Assembly: GCF_017894385.1 (NCBI RefSeq)
Contig: NZ_CP059560.1
Location: 2,108,001 to 2,172,000 of the forward strand
DNA length: 64,000 nucleotides
Direction of reading: 5' to 3'
From: Aromatoleum petrolei
GTDB lineage: Bacteria; Pseudomonadota; Gammaproteobacteria; Burkholderiales; Rhodocyclaceae
Of this stretch, positions 34,797 through 45,515 are shown in pieces (the stretch's first letter is position 1; the number at the start of each line of letters is the position of its first letter). The notes under the pieces were generated by a model that had not been told where the DNA came from, ran no database searches, and was given only the letters and a program-made list of their open reading frames with translations. The position numbers were made by a program, and so were the translations under genes.

Positions 34797-37700
34797 TTAC
34801 ATGCTGCGACGATACTGGCCGCCGACCTCGTACAGCGCGCCGGTGATCTGGCCGAGCGAGCAGTAGCGCACCGCATCCACCAGCACCTCGAACACGTTGC
34901 CGTTTTCGATCACGGTCTGGCGCAGCTTGGCCTGCCACTTCGACGCGTCGGCCTTGTTGCGGGCATGGAAGTCGGCCAGGCGCTTCAACTGGCTCTGCTT
35001 CTCCTCCTCGGTCGAGCGCGCAAGTTCGATCTCCTGCTGCGCCTGGCCCTTCGGGTTGAGGAAGGTGTTCACGCCGATAATCGGGTAAGAGCCGTCGTGC
35101 TTCTTGTGCTCGTAGTAGAGCGACTCCTCCTGGATCTTGCCGCGCTGGTAGCCGGTTTCCATCGCGCCGAGCACGCCGCCGCGCGAGGCGATCGCCTCGA
35201 ATTCCTTCAGCACCGCCTCTTCGACGAGATCGGTCAGTTCGTCGATGATGAAAGCGCCCTGGTTCGGGTTCTCGTTCTTCGCCAGACCCCATTCGCGGTT
35301 GATGATGAGCTGGATCGCCATCGCGCGGCGCACCGATTCCTCGGTCGGCGTGGTGATCGCCTCGTCGTAGGCGTTGGTGTGCAGCGAGTTGCAGTTGTCG
35401 TAGATCGCGATCAGCGCCTGCAGCGTGGTGCGGATGTCGTTGAAGTCCATCTCCTGCGCGTGCAGCGAGCGGCCCGAGGTCTGCACGTGGTACTTCAGCT
35501 TCTGGCTGCGCTCGTTCGCCCCGTACTTGTTCTTCATCGCCACCGCCCAGATGCGGCGGGCGACGCGGCCGATCACCGAGTACTCCGGGTCCATGCCGTT
35601 GGAGAAGAAGAAGGACAGGTTGGGCGCGAAGTCGTCGATGTGCATGCCGCGCGCCAGATAGGACTCGACGTAGGTGAAGCCGTTCGACAGCGTGAAGGCG
35701 AGCTGCGAGATCGGGTTCGCACCGGCTTCGGCGATGTGGTAGCCGGAGATCGACACCGAGTAGAAGTTCTGCACCTTGTGATGGACAAAGTATTCCTGGA
35801 TGTCGCCCATCATCTTCAGCGCGAACTCGGTCGAGAAGATGCAGGTGTTCTGGCCCTGGTCTTCCTTCAGGATGTCGGCCTGCACGGTGCCGCGCACCGA
35901 GGACAGCGTCCATTCCTTGATCTTCTGGTACTCGGTCTCGGTCGGCTCGCGGCCGTTGTCGGCCTTGAACTTGGCGACCTGCTGGTCGATCGCGGTGTTG
36001 AAGAAGCACGCGAGGATGATCGGCGCCGGTCCGTTGATGGTCATCGACACCGAAGTCGTCGGCGCGCACAGGTCGAAGCCGTCGTACAGCACCTTCATGT
36101 CGTCGAGCGTCGCGATCGACACGCCGGAGTTGCCGATCTTGCCGTAGATGTCCGGACGCAGGTCGGGGTCGCAGCCGTACAGGGTTACCGAGTCGAAGGC
36201 GGTCGACAGGCGGTGCGCGGGCATGCCCTCGGAGACCTTCTTGAAGCGGCGGTTGGTGCGGAAGGCGTCACCTTCACCTGCGAACATCCGCGTCGGGTCC
36301 TCGCCTTCGCGCTTGAATGCGAACACGCCGGCCGTGTAGGGGAAGGAGCCGGGGACGTTTTCCTTCATCAGGAATTTCAGCGACTCGCCGTCGTCATCGA
36401 AATTCGGCAGGGCGACCTTGCGGATCTTGGTGCCCGACAGCGAATCCGAGGTCAGCTTGGTGCGGATTTCCTTGTCGCGGATCTTCACGACGTATTCGTC
36501 TGCGGCGTACAGCTCCTTCGTGCGCGGCCACATGTCGAGCAGCTTCTTGGCGGCCGGCGTGAGTTCGCCGTCCTTCCAGTCGATCATCTCGGCGAACGAA
36601 CCGGCATCCTTGCCGCATTGCTCGAACAGCGCCTTGGCGATCTTCAGCGATTGGCGCTCGCGCGCGACGCGGGCCTGCTGCTGCACGTGCTGGTGGTAAT
36701 CGCGAACCGTGTCGGCGATCTCGGCGAGGTAGCGCACACGCTCGGCCGGCACGATCGCACGGCCGCGGCTCGACGCCTTGGTCGTGACCTTGGGCAGCGC
36801 GCCCGGCTTGGCCTTGAGGCCCTTCTCCACGAGGCGCGGGAAGATCGCCTGGTACAGCGCGGTGATGCCGTCGTCGTTGAAGCGGGCGGCCATCGTGCCG
36901 AACACCGGCATGTCGTCGGTCGGGGTGCTGAAGAGCTCGCGGTTGCGCTGGTACTGCTTGCGCACGTCGCGCAGCGCGTCCTCGGCGCCCTTGCGGTCGA
37001 ACTTGTTGATCGCGACGAAGTCTGCGAAGTCGAGCATGTCGATCTTCTCGAGCTGGCTCGCGGCGCCGAATTCGGGCGTCATCACGTACAGCGACAGATC
37101 GACGAAGGGCACGATCGCGGCGTTGCCCTGGCCGATGCCGGAGGTCTCGACGATGATCAGGTCGAAGCCGGCAAGCTTCGCGGCGGCGATCACTTCAGGG
37201 AGTGCCGCGGAGATCTCGGAGCCGGTGTCGCGCGTCGCCAGCGAGCGCATGTAGATGTTCTCGTGCTCGATCGCGTTCATGCGGATGCGGTCGCCGAGCA
37301 GCGCGCCGCCGGTGCGCTTGCGCGACGGGTCGATCGACACGATGCCGACGCGCAGCTTGTCGTTCTGGTCGAGGCGGAAGCGACGCACCAGCTCGTCGGT
37401 GAGCGAGCTCTTGCCGGCACCGCCGGTACCGGTGATGCCCAGCGTAGGGGTCTTGACCTTGGCGGCGGCTTCGACGAGCGCCTTCTTGACGTCGTCGCCA
37501 TAGGCGCCATTTTCCAGCGCCGTGATGATGCGCGACAGGCTGCGCAGCGCCGCCTTGCGGTCGCCGTTCGTAAGGGCCTTGACGACCGCGTCAGCGGCGC
37601 CGGGGGCGGCTGCGGTGAGGTCGAAGTCGGAATTCGCGACGAGGTCGTTGATCATGCCCTGCAGGCCCATGATCGCGCCGTCCTCGGGCGAGTAGATGCG

Positions 37701-38075
37701 CGTGACGCCGTAGTCGTGGAGTTCCTTGATCTCGGACGGCACGATCACGCCGCCGCCGCCGCCGAACACCTTGATGTTCTCGCCGCTATTGGCCTTCAGC
37801 AGGTCGATCATGTATTTGAAGAACTCGACGTGGCCGCCCTGGTAGCTGGTGATCGCGATGCCCTGCACGTCTTCCTGCAGCGCCGCGTTGACGATCTCGC
37901 CGACCGAGCGGTTGTGGCCCAGGTGGATGACCTCGGAGCCGGTCGATTGCAGAATCCGCCGCATGATGTTGATCGACGCGTCGTGGCCGTCGAACAGCGC
38001 GGCGGCGGTGACGAAACGCACCTTGTGCTGCGGCTTGTAGGCGACGAGCTTCTTCGCTTCGCTGAGATTGGTCAT
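34797..38075 (-). CDS. icmF: Fused B12-dependent isobutyryl-CoA mutase with G-protein chaperone (IcmF)
   Basis: A 1092-residue three-part enzyme of normal IcmF length. Residues 20-150 are the B12-binding domain ([15 protein letters not shown], then [15 protein letters not shown]). A MeaI-type GTPase follows with P-loop GTGGAGKSS and [16 protein letters not shown]. The C-terminal mutase barrel contains [20 protein letters not shown]. It interconverts isobutyryl- and n-butyryl-CoA and in some hosts acts on isovaleryl/pivalyl-CoA. The fused GTPase gates cofactor loading. ATG 38075 with the sequence [15 protein letters not shown] matches family starts. It diverges from an AraC regulator across 150 bases. 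The classical mutase for methylmalonyl-CoA is a separate gene at 55.5-57.7 kb. Confidence 0.94.
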   Translation of the reverse strand: MTNLSEAKKLVAYKPQHKVRFVTAAALFDGHDASINIMRRILQSTGSEVIHLGHNRSVGEIVNAALQEDVQGIAITSYQGGHVEFFKYMIDLLKANSGENIKVFGGGGGVIVPSEIKELHDYGVTRIYSPEDGAIMGLQGMINDLVANSDFDLTAAAPGAADAVVKALTNGDRKAALRSLSRIITALENGAYGDDVKKALVEAAAKVKTPTLGITGTGGAGKSSLTDELVRRFRLDQNDKLRVGIVSIDPSRKRTGGALLGDRIRMNAIEHENIYMRSLATRDTGSEISAALPEVIAAAKLAGFDLIIVETSGIGQGNAAIVPFVDLSLYVMTPEFGAASQLEKIDMLDFADFVAINKFDRKGAEDALRDVRKQYQRNRELFSTPTDDMPVFGTMAARFNDDGITALYQAIFPRLVEKGLKAKPGALPKVTTKASSRGRAIVPAERVRYLAEIADTVRDYHQHVQQQARVARERQSLKIAKALFEQCGKDAGSFAEMIDWKDGELTPAAKKLLDMWPRTKELYAADEYVVKIRDKEIRTKLTSDSLSGTKIRKVALPNFDDDGESLKFLMKENVPGSFPYTAGVFAFKREGEDPTRMFAGEGDAFRTNRRFKKVSEGMPAHRLSTAFDSVTLYGCDPDLRPDIYGKIGNSGVSIATLDDMKVLYDGFDLCAPTTSVSMTINGPAPIILACFFNTAIDQQVAKFKADNGREPTETEYQKIKEWTLSSVRGTVQADILKEDQGQNTCIFSTEFALKMMGDIQEYFVHHKVQNFYSVSISGYHIAEAGANPISQLAFTLSNGFTYVESYLARGMHIDDFAPNLSFFFSNGMDPEYSVIGRVARRIWAVAMKNKYGANERSQKLKYHVQTSGRSLHAQEMDFNDIRTTLQALIAIYDNCNSLHTNAYDEAITTPTEESVRRAMAIQLIINREWGLAKNENPNQGAFIIDELTDLVEEAVLKEFEAIASRGGVLGAMETGYQRGKIQEESLYYEHKKHDGSYPIIGVNTFLNPKGQAQQEIELARSTEEEKQSQLKRLADFHARNKADASKWQAKLRQTVIENGNVFEVLVDAVRYCSLGQITGALYEVGGQYRRSM

Positions 38076-38225
38076 GCCTTCTTCCCTCTGGTTGGCGCCC
38101 GGGCGGCGCTGGGTCATGTTTGTGCGCTTAATGGTAGAAGGCGGACGAGGCATTTGCCATTGTGCGTACCGACGACAATCGTGCAAAATCCGCCAATCTC
38201 TCGCCACCCATCAGGACACCCCCGC

Positions 38226-39329
38226 ATGCCCGCAGGCCTGCCGCCCTCCGCTGCCGATGCCGTGCCGCTGCGCCCGAAGCGCGCGACGGTCGCCATGGGT
38301 TTCGTGAGCGGGATGCTCGCGGGCATGCAGGGCCGCGGCCGCGACCCGACGCCCTTTCTGGTCGCGGCCGGCATCGAGCTTGCAGACCCCGCCACACGGG
38401 TGCCGATCGACCGTTACGCCCGGCTCTACAACGACATCACGCGCGCGCTCGACGACGAGGGCTTCGCCCTGTTCGCACAGCCGATGCGCAGCGGCAGCTT
38501 CGAATTCCTGTGCCGCGGCATGCTCGGCGCCGCGACGCTGGGCGAGGCGCTGGACCGCGCGGCGCGCTTCCTGCGCATCGTGCTGCCCGATCTGGCCGTG
38601 AGTGTGCGCCGCGCTGAGGACCCGGACGACGAGCGCGCCGAGCTGCGCATCTCCGAGACGCGCCGCCTCGCCGACTGGCGTGGCGATCCTGCACGCGTGT
38701 TCGCCTTCGAATGGCTGCTGCGCCTGATCCACGCGGTGGCCTGCTGGCTCGTCGGCCGCGGGCTCGCGCTCGACTCGGTGCATTTCCCCTATCCGCGCCC
38801 CGCGCACGCCGACGACTACGCGCTGGTGTACACGGAGCACTCCTTCTTCGACGCCGGCACGCTGGTCGCGCGCCTGCGCGACAACCTGCTGGACCTGCCC
38901 GTGCGGCGCGACGAGGCGGCGCTCAAGGCCTTCCTCGACGGCGCACCGGGCAAGATCACGATGCTGTACCGGCGCGACCGCGACATGGTGCTGCGCGTGC
39001 GCGACCTGCTGCGCGACGCGCTGCCGGCGAGCCTCGCGCTGGAAGACATCGCCGCGCGCATGCATATTTCGCCGCGCACGCTGCACCGCAGGCTGGAGGA
39101 CGAAGGGGCGACCTTCCGCTCGATCAAGGACGCGCTGCGGCGGGACATCGCGCTGTCGCGGCTGACGAAGACGCAGCAACCGGTCGCGACGATCGCAGCC
39201 GAACTGGGGTATGCCGACACTTCCGCCTTCTACCGGGCCTGCGTCGCGTGGACGGGGGTGTCGCCGGAACGCTTCCGCCGGCAACTGCACCATCAGCCGG
39301 GCGGCCGCCGGACCTCGCAGGACGGATGA
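38226..39329 (+). CDS. AraC-family regulator with arabinose-binding-like N-terminal domain
   Basis: A 367-residue regulator. The N-terminal two thirds match the Arabinose_bd (PF12625-like) ligand domain of OruR/AraC-type proteins (PIDRYARLYNDITRALDDEGF). The C terminus has the double HTH: IAARMHISPRTLHRRLEDEG and then VATIAAELGYADTSAFYRAC. Its start at 38226 is the first ATG after the shared 150-base region with icmF. The divergent arrangement makes icmF a candidate target, which is inference. Confidence 0.88.
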   Translation: MPAGLPPSAADAVPLRPKRATVAMGFVSGMLAGMQGRGRDPTPFLVAAGIELADPATRVPIDRYARLYNDITRALDDEGFALFAQPMRSGSFEFLCRGMLGAATLGEALDRAARFLRIVLPDLAVSVRRAEDPDDERAELRISETRRLADWRGDPARVFAFEWLLRLIHAVACWLVGRGLALDSVHFPYPRPAHADDYALVYTEHSFFDAGTLVARLRDNLLDLPVRRDEAALKAFLDGAPGKITMLYRRDRDMVLRVRDLLRDALPASLALEDIAARMHISPRTLHRRLEDEGATFRSIKDALRRDIALSRLTKTQQPVATIAAELGYADTSAFYRACVAWTGVSPERFRRQLHHQPGGRRTSQDG

Positions 39330-39414
39330 GCACCGCGCTTTCCGCCCTGCGCCCCGGTCCCGCGAGAACAAGCTGCTCTAGAATGGTGCAGACTCTGCCG
39401 GAGCCGACCACCCG

Positions 39415-41523
39415 ATGCTACGCAACGCCCCCCCATCCGAGCCGCCCAAACTGCCGCCGCGCATGTCCGGGCACGAACTGCGGCGCTACGACCTGCTGCT
39501 CGCCGGCCTCGACCTGCTCGATCAGGCCATTGCGGTGTTCGACGCAACCCCGAAGCTCGTCACCTGGAACAAGGCGATGCTGCGCCTGCTCGACTTCCCC
39601 GAGAGCATGGTGCGCGTCGGCACGCCCTTCGAGGAATTCGTGCGCTTCAACGCCGAACGTGGCGAGTACGGCGACGGCGAACTGGAAAAACTGGTGTCGG
39701 AACGCATGGCAGCGGCCCGCGCCTTCCTCCCACACTACGCCGAACGCAAGCGCCCCAACGGCAAGATCCTCGCGATCCGCGGCGTGCCGATCCCGAACCT
39801 GGGCTTCGTCTCGCTGTGGACCGACATCACTGAGCAGCGCCGCGCCGAGGAGGTCATCCACCAGCAGAATCTCGAGCTCGAGGCCCGCGTCAAGGCGCGC
39901 ACGCAGGAACTGGAAGACGCCAACGCCTGCCTCGCGCGCGCCAACGCCGAGATCGACGAGATCGCCGGCGCTCTACGCCACAGCGAGGAGAAACTCAAGA
40001 CCATCATCGACTCGATCCCCGCACTGATCGCCTACGTCGGCCGCGACGAAGTGTACCGGTTCGCGAACCGCGGCTATGCGGAGTGGTTCGGTCTGGGCAA
40101 GGAAGAGATCGTCGGGCGCTCGATCGAGAGCTTATTCGGACCCGAGCTCTATCCCATCGTCCGGCAACGTCTCGCAGTCGTGGACCGCGGCGAGCGCGTG
40201 AGCTACGAATACGCGCGCAGGCTCGCCAATGGCCGCACGGTGCATGCGCGCAGCGTGATCGTGCCGGAGATGTCCGCACAGGGCGAGGTGCAGGGCTATT
40301 TCGTGCTGTCGACCGACATCACCGAGCAGAAGGCGAGCCAGGCCGCGCTCATCCAGGCGCAGAAGATGGAGGCCGTGGGACAACTCACCGGCGGCCTCGC
40401 GCACGACTTCAACAACCTGCTGACCATCATCATCGGAAATCTGTCGGCGCTGCAGGCGCAGGCGCCCGGCGCCCGCCTGAGCGAGCACCTCGACCCCGCG
40501 CTGCACGCCGCGCGACGGGGCGCGGAGCTCATCAAGCGCCTGCTGACCTTCTCGCGCGGCCAGGCGCTGGAGCCTCGCGCCGTCGAGGTTGGCGCCCTGG
40601 TGCAGGACATGGCGCAGCTGCTCGCTCGTTCGCTGACCGAGAACGTACGACTGCACACGAGCCTGCCGGGCGCGCCGCTGTTCGCCTTCGTCGACGCCCA
40701 CCAACTCGAGAACGCGCTGCTGAACCTCGCGCTCAACGCGCGCGACGCGATGCCCGACGGCGGCGACCTGACGATCGCGATCAGCGAACGCCACCTCGAC
40801 GAAGAGCTGGCGGCACTCGCGGAGCTGCCGGCAGGCGACTACGTGCAGATCGACATCGCCGACACCGGCAGCGGCATCGACCCGGAACTGCTGCCTCGCC
40901 TCTTCGAACCCTTCTTCACCACCAAACCCTTCGGGCGCGGCAGCGGGCTGGGCCTGGCGATGGTGTACGGCTTCGTGCGCCAGTCCGGCGGCAACATCCG
41001 CATCCGCAGCACTCCCGCCAAGGGCACGACGGTGACCTTCGTGCTGCCGCGCGCGGAAGCCCCCGCCAGCGCCGACGCGAGCGCCTCGGCCCCGACCGTG
41101 AGGGCGGCCCTCAGCGTGTCGGGCCCTGTCCTGCTGGTCGAGGACGAACCTGAAGTGCGGCGCATCATCCGCTTGCAGCTCACCGCGCTGGGCCACACGG
41201 TGATCGAAGCGGGCGACGGCGTCGAAGCGTGGCTGCTCCTCGAGGCGGTGTCCGACATCGCCGTCCTCGTCACCGACACCATCATGCCGGGCGGCATCGG
41301 CGGGCGCGAACTCGTCGCTCGCACGCGCACCTTGCGTCCCGACATGCCCATCCTCATGATTACCGGTTACGCGAGCGACAACGCGCTCGCCGGCACCGCC
41401 GAACTCGACGTGCCCGTGCTGCGCAAACCCTTCGACCAGGCCGCGCTCGCTGCCGCACTCGACGAACTGCTCGAACACAGCGGGACAACTGCCATCCAGA
41501 GAGAGGAAGCCGCCGACCGATGA
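39415..41523 (+). CDS. Cytosolic PAS hybrid histidine kinase with C-terminal receiver
   Basis: A 702-residue soluble kinase. Residues 20-145 form a PAS-7-like domain ending in TDITEQRR, followed by a coiled coil (LELEARVKARTQELEDANA) and a second PAS (IPALIAYVGRDEVYRFANRG). The HisKA helix carries H330 in TGGLAHDFNNLLT. HATPase boxes are NLALNARDAM, DTGSGIDPEL and GSGLGLAMVYGF. The receiver has D621 in VLVTDTIMPGG. Its stop overlaps the next regulator gene by four bases (ATGA), so the two are coupled. No transmembrane segment is visible, so the signal is cytoplasmic. Confidence 0.92.
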   Translation: MLRNAPPSEPPKLPPRMSGHELRRYDLLLAGLDLLDQAIAVFDATPKLVTWNKAMLRLLDFPESMVRVGTPFEEFVRFNAERGEYGDGELEKLVSERMAAARAFLPHYAERKRPNGKILAIRGVPIPNLGFVSLWTDITEQRRAEEVIHQQNLELEARVKARTQELEDANACLARANAEIDEIAGALRHSEEKLKTIIDSIPALIAYVGRDEVYRFANRGYAEWFGLGKEEIVGRSIESLFGPELYPIVRQRLAVVDRGERVSYEYARRLANGRTVHARSVIVPEMSAQGEVQGYFVLSTDITEQKASQAALIQAQKMEAVGQLTGGLAHDFNNLLTIIIGNLSALQAQAPGARLSEHLDPALHAARRGAELIKRLLTFSRGQALEPRAVEVGALVQDMAQLLARSLTENVRLHTSLPGAPLFAFVDAHQLENALLNLALNARDAMPDGGDLTIAISERHLDEELAALAELPAGDYVQIDIADTGSGIDPELLPRLFEPFFTTKPFGRGSGLGLAMVYGFVRQSGGNIRIRSTPAKGTTVTFVLPRAEAPASADASASAPTVRAALSVSGPVLLVEDEPEVRRIIRLQLTALGHTVIEAGDGVEAWLLLEAVSDIAVLVTDTIMPGGIGGRELVARTRTLRPDMPILMITGYASDNALAGTAELDVPVLRKPFDQAALAAALDELLEHSGTTAIQREEAADR

Positions 41524-42254
41524 CCGGACAAGAAACCTCGTCGCCACTGATCCTCGTGCTGGAGGACGAACCCGACATCGCGCGCATCATCTGCAACGCG
41601 CTGGCCGGCTACGGCTTCCGCAGCGAACACCTGCGCAGCGGACGCGAGCTGCTGGCCCGCGCGCAGCAAACCTCCCCCGACCTGGTGATCGTCGACCTCG
41701 GCCTGCCCGACATGGACGGCATGCAGGTCGTGCGCGAACTGCAGGACGGCAGCCCCTGCGCCGTGCTGATCCTCACCGGCCGCAACGACCTCACCGACCG
41801 CGTGCTGGGCCTCGAACTCGGCGCCGACGACTACATCGTCAAGCCTTTCGAACCGCGCGAACTGGTCGCCCGCGTGCGCTCCATCCTGCGCCGCTACACG
41901 CGCTCGGCCGCCCCCGAGGCCGGCGGCGAGGCGCCCGCCGAACGCACCGTCGCGCGCTTCGGCGACTGGCGCTTCGACACCGGATGCCATTCCCTGGTGC
42001 ACGCGGACGGTTGCGAGACGGCCCTGTCCTCGGCCGAGGCCGCGCTGCTCCTGACGCTGGTGCGCCGCCCGAACAAGATCCTTAGCCGCGAGCAGCTGCT
42101 GGGCGAGCGCGACGTCGACCCCTTCGACCGCAGCATCGACGTGCGCATCTCGCGCCTGCGCCGCAAGCTCGGCGACGACCCGCACAATCCCAGGATGATC
42201 AAGACCGTGTATGGCGCGGGCTACCTGTTCGCGGCCCAGGTCGGCTGGGAGTAG
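41520..42254 (+). CDS. OmpR/PhoB-type response regulator
   Basis: A 244-residue regulator with a receiver (E15/D16, D59 in VIVDLGLPDMDG, K in DDYIVKPFEPREL) and a winged-helix OmpR output (LSREQLLGERDVDPFDRSIDV, RRKLGDD...IKTVYGAGYLF). Its ATG overlaps the stop of the hybrid kinase, so the pair is translated together and is almost certainly cognate. Targets are not evident. The convergent neighbour is the metal-permease gene. Confidence 0.93.
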   Translation: MTGQETSSPLILVLEDEPDIARIICNALAGYGFRSEHLRSGRELLARAQQTSPDLVIVDLGLPDMDGMQVVRELQDGSPCAVLILTGRNDLTDRVLGLELGADDYIVKPFEPRELVARVRSILRRYTRSAAPEAGGEAPAERTVARFGDWRFDTGCHSLVHADGCETALSSAEAALLLTLVRRPNKILSREQLLGERDVDPFDRSIDVRISRLRRKLGDDPHNPRMIKTVYGAGYLFAAQVGWE

Positions 42255-42317
42255 GCGCACCGGGGTGACGTGAAGGGCGCCCGCCATCGCGCACGGGCAG
42301 CCCTCCTCCGGCGCCGT

Positions 42318-43097
42318 TCAGCGGACCTCGGCCGGCAGCGCGGCCGGCCGTGCCGCAGCCGCCCCCACCAGCGCGCAGGCCGCCAGCGTCCACACGATCA
42401 CCGCGCCCGATGGCAGATCGAACACTGCCGACAGCGCCAGCCCGACTGCATAGCCGGTCGCGCCGAGCGCATAGGCGACGCCATAGCGCCGGGCCCCATA
42501 GTGCGCGCGCGTGCCGAGCGCCGGGATGATGAGGCTCGAAAACACGAGATACACGCCGACAAGCTGCACGGACGCCGTCACCGCGAGCGCGAACGCGGCG
42601 TAGAAACCGAAACGGCCGAGCCGGCGGACCAGCCCCAACCACATCGCCGCGAGCAGCAGCGCCGACACGGCCGCCAGCCACAGCAGCTGCGTCGTGCTGA
42701 CCCACAGGATCTGCCCGACCAGGAGATCCTTCAGGTGTTCGCCGCCGTGCGGGTTGCCCGCGAGCAGCAGGATGCCGGCGCAGGCGGCGAGGATGAACAT
42801 CACGCCGATCAGCGCCTCCTGCTGACGTGGCGCCCGCCGTTCGGTCCAGGTGAGCAACAGCGCGCCGAGGAGCGCCGCACCGACGGCCGCGAGCTGCACC
42901 GCGACGCCCCCCTCGGGCATGCCCAGCGCGTCGGCCGCAATCACGCCGAGTCCGGCGATCTGCGCAATCGCGAGATCGATGAACACGATGCCGCGGTCGA
43001 GCACCTGCGTGCCCAGCGGCACGTGCGTCGCGAGCACCAGCAGTCCTGCGACGAGCGCGGGCCCGAGGATGCCCCAGTCGAGCGCGCTCCAGTTCAT
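42318..43097 (-). CDS. znuB: Zinc/manganese ABC importer permease (ZnuB type)
   Basis: A 259-residue ABC-3 permease with about eight membrane segments. The family signature regions are IVFIDLAIAQIAGLGVIAA near residue 40 and VYLVFSSLIIPALGTRAHYG near 195. ATG 43097 overlaps the stop of the binding-protein gene (ATGA), showing coupling. The open frame upstream belongs to another frame of that gene. No ATPase subunit is encoded next to it, so the importer must borrow one from elsewhere. Confidence 0.9.
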   Translation of the reverse strand: MNWSALDWGILGPALVAGLLVLATHVPLGTQVLDRGIVFIDLAIAQIAGLGVIAADALGMPEGGVAVQLAAVGAALLGALLLTWTERRAPRQQEALIGVMFILAACAGILLLAGNPHGGEHLKDLLVGQILWVSTTQLLWLAAVSALLLAAMWLGLVRRLGRFGFYAAFALAVTASVQLVGVYLVFSSLIIPALGTRAHYGARRYGVAYALGATGYAVGLALSAVFDLPSGAVIVWTLAACALVGAAAARPAALPAEVR

Positions 43098-44011
43098 CGC
43101 TTGCCCCCGGCGGCGAGCAGACGGGCCACGGTATCGTCGAACAGACCGAAAAGATCCTTGGCACCCTCGCTGCCGCCGACGGTGAAGGGCAGCTTCACCG
43201 CGGGGACCCCCGCATTGGTGTTGAGCCACTCCGACGCGCGCGGATCCTGGTATGCCGCATGGATCACCATGCGTACCGGCGTGCCCTTCAGCGCGGACAA
43301 CACCCCCTGCAGATGCGATGCGGTGGGCTCCACGCCGGGCTTGGGCTCGAGCACGGCGACTTCCTTCAGGCCGAGCCAGTCGTAGAGATAGGTGAAGGCC
43401 TTGTGCTGCGACACCACCGGCGCGCCCTTCAGCGGCGCGGCCTGCGCGCTCCAGCGCGCGATCGCCTGCTGCCAGCGTTGTGCGAAGTCGGCCTGCCGCC
43501 GGGCGTACTCGGCCGCATGCGCCGGATCGACCTGCTGCAGGCGCGTGCCGAGCGCGGTCGCGACCTGGGCGATGTTGCGCGGATCGGTCTGGACGTGCGG
43601 ATTGCCGGCGGCATGCACGTCGCCCTGCGAACGGTCGAGTTGGCCCGGCACGTCGAGCTTGCGCACGTAGTCGGCCGCGGCGAAGTTGCCCGGCTGGCCG
43701 GGCTGCACCTTCGCGTTTCCGGACTGCTGCAGCAGTATCGGCAGCCAGCCGATCTCGAGCTCGGCGCCCGTGCACACGACGAGGTCGGCATTGCGGGCAC
43801 GCGCGATCAGGCTCGGTTTGGCCTGGATCTGGTGCGGGTCCTGCAGTGCGCCGGTGGCAACCGACACCTCGACCAGGTTGCCGCCGAGCTCCTGCACGAG
43901 CGCGCCCCACTCGGGCTCGCAGGCGAAGACGCGCAGCGCCGCGTCGGCGGGGCCCGCCAGCAGCGCGAGCGGCGCCGCAAGCAGGGCGATGAGGGCATTT
44001 CGGATCATCAT
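43094..44011 (-). CDS. znuA: Zinc/manganese ABC importer periplasmic binding protein (ZnuA type)
   Basis: A 305-residue cluster-9 binding protein. The signal peptide MMIRNALIALLAAPLALL is followed by FACEPEWGALVQELGG. Likely metal ligands lie in DPHQIQAKPS, GNPHVQTDP and SQHKAFTYLYDW. The third is the conserved histidine before the helical linker. The ATG at 44011 is chosen because GGGGA precedes it; a start 39 bases upstream would place polar residues ahead of the signal peptide. The gene lies 28 bases after the porin gene and is coupled to znuB. Confidence 0.9.
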   Translation of the reverse strand: MMIRNALIALLAAPLALLAGPADAALRVFACEPEWGALVQELGGNLVEVSVATGALQDPHQIQAKPSLIARARNADLVVCTGAELEIGWLPILLQQSGNAKVQPGQPGNFAAADYVRKLDVPGQLDRSQGDVHAAGNPHVQTDPRNIAQVATALGTRLQQVDPAHAAEYARRQADFAQRWQQAIARWSAQAAPLKGAPVVSQHKAFTYLYDWLGLKEVAVLEPKPGVEPTASHLQGVLSALKGTPVRMVIHAAYQDPRASEWLNTNAGVPAVKLPFTVGGSEGAKDLFGLFDDTVARLLAAGGKR

Positions 44012-44039
44012 GGTGTATTCCCCGTCATCGAAGGACATG

Positions 44040-45440
44040 TCAGTAGCCATGCGCGCCGTGCGCGCCCAGGCTCATCTGGTACTGGATGAAGAACTGGTTG
44101 TCGGTGACGCCCTCGCGCGAGCGGTCACGCGCGAACTGCAGGCGCACGCGCGAGAACTCGCTCGGGTTGTAGTCGAACATCAGCGTGTTCTTGCGCGGCC
44201 GGTAGTTGCCAAGGTCCAGCGCCGCCGCGTTCGCACCGAAGCGGGACGAACCGGGATCGAGCTGCTCGGTGCGCAGGCCGACCCGCCAGCCCGGCATGAA
44301 CTGGTAAATCCCCTGCAGGTACCAGCCCGACTGCACCGCGCGGTAGTCGGCCGCACTGGCAACGTTATCGACGTCGTAGACGAGGTCGCCGTCGCGCGTG
44401 CTGCGCAGGTATTCCCCTTGCAACTTGAAGCTGGTGCGCGTCGCATTTCCGTTCGGCGCCCATTTCCACACGGCGTCGGCCACCCACACGCGCGTCCTGC
44501 CGCTGAACGCGTTGGTCACGCTGTTTCCGGCGGTATTCATCGCGTCGAGCTCCTGGTCCTTGGCCTTCGCACGCAGCACGGACAGTCCGGCGCGCCAGCT
44601 GTGACTCGCGCCGATGTCGCCGCCGGTATGCGCCGTAAGCGCGACCATGCCCGCGCCGTTGCGCGAGGTATCCGTACCGGGGAAGCTGCGCCCGCGTCCG
44701 AGTTCGGCCCCCAGTTCGAGGTACTGGTCGATCGGCGCCAACCAGGTCAGCTGCACGCCGTCGTCGCCGTATTGCGTGCCGAGCAGGGCCTGGTAGGCGA
44801 GCGGGTTGTCGACGAAATCCCAGGTGTGCGCATGCTGCGGATTGAGATAACCGATGCCGGAAAAGAAGCGGCCTGCCTTCAGCGACGCTCCGTGGCCGAG
44901 CGAGGTCGTCTGGACATAGGCCTCCTCGACCGAGACTTCGTTGTCCGGATGAAGGGCGATTGCAGTACTGCCGCGCCACCAGGGGTCGATGTTGGCCGAG
45001 ATCCCGAGTTCGGTTTCGGCCAGGCTCAGACCGCGCGTTCCCGGCCCCACTTCCGCGTCGGTTGGCAGCTGGAAGCCGGAGATCGCGAAGTGCTCGGGGT
45101 CTCGCGACGTACTCGTATACAGACCCGAGAGAATCAACGATATGGCCGGATTGAAGGCGTTGGCGCCGCCACCCGACGCCACCGGGGCCGGCGGCGGTGG
45201 CGCGCTCGCGACCACGGCAGCGGCCGATGCCGCAGTGGCCCCCGGAACGGTGGCGGAGTTTGCCGCGGCGGCTTCCGCGGCCTTCAGGCGCGTTTCCAGC
45301 GCCTCAAGGCGTGCCTCGTAGGCGGCACGCATGGTGGCGATCTCCTGACGCAGCGTGGCGAGATCGGACGGGGATTCGGCCAGCGCGCAATGAGGCGTGG
45401 CCAAGGCGAGCGCGAGGCTCGCCGGCAATAGCTTGTGCAT
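44040..45440 (-). CDS. Outer-membrane porin-like protein of the metal-uptake cluster
   Basis: A 466-residue exported protein: signal peptide (HKLLPASLALALATPHCALA), an N-terminal coiled coil (LRQEIATMRAAYEARLEALE), an Ala/Pro-rich linker and a barrel with many aromatic beta strands. It resembles large trimeric porins that carry an N-terminal periplasmic coiled coil. The C terminus is unusual: the last strand FFIQYQMSL is followed by GAHGAHGY, which adds two histidines and ends in Tyr. The gene is first in line with znuA and znuB, so outer-membrane passage of zinc or manganese is a reasonable guess. The start MHKLL at 45440 fits the signal peptide. Confidence 0.8.
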   Translation of the reverse strand: MHKLLPASLALALATPHCALAESPSDLATLRQEIATMRAAYEARLEALETRLKAAEAAAANSATVPGATAASAAAVVASAPPPPAPVASGGGANAFNPAISLILSGLYTSTSRDPEHFAISGFQLPTDAEVGPGTRGLSLAETELGISANIDPWWRGSTAIALHPDNEVSVEEAYVQTTSLGHGASLKAGRFFSGIGYLNPQHAHTWDFVDNPLAYQALLGTQYGDDGVQLTWLAPIDQYLELGAELGRGRSFPGTDTSRNGAGMVALTAHTGGDIGASHSWRAGLSVLRAKAKDQELDAMNTAGNSVTNAFSGRTRVWVADAVWKWAPNGNATRTSFKLQGEYLRSTRDGDLVYDVDNVASAADYRAVQSGWYLQGIYQFMPGWRVGLRTEQLDPGSSRFGANAAALDLGNYRPRKNTLMFDYNPSEFSRVRLQFARDRSREGVTDNQFFIQYQMSLGAHGAHGY

Positions 45441-45515
45441 GAGTTTCCTGCTCCGGCAAGGACGTCGAGACGCACCCGCCCGCAATCGACGGCGGGCAGG
45501 CGCAAGAGGCAACAA

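Noticed and set aside
34632..38225. The first 1198 codons of a rightward open frame that ends as the AraC regulator
   Set aside because: It is antisense to icmF, low-complexity and Val/Leu/Arg-rich. Only the last 367 codons from 38226 show a real protein family.
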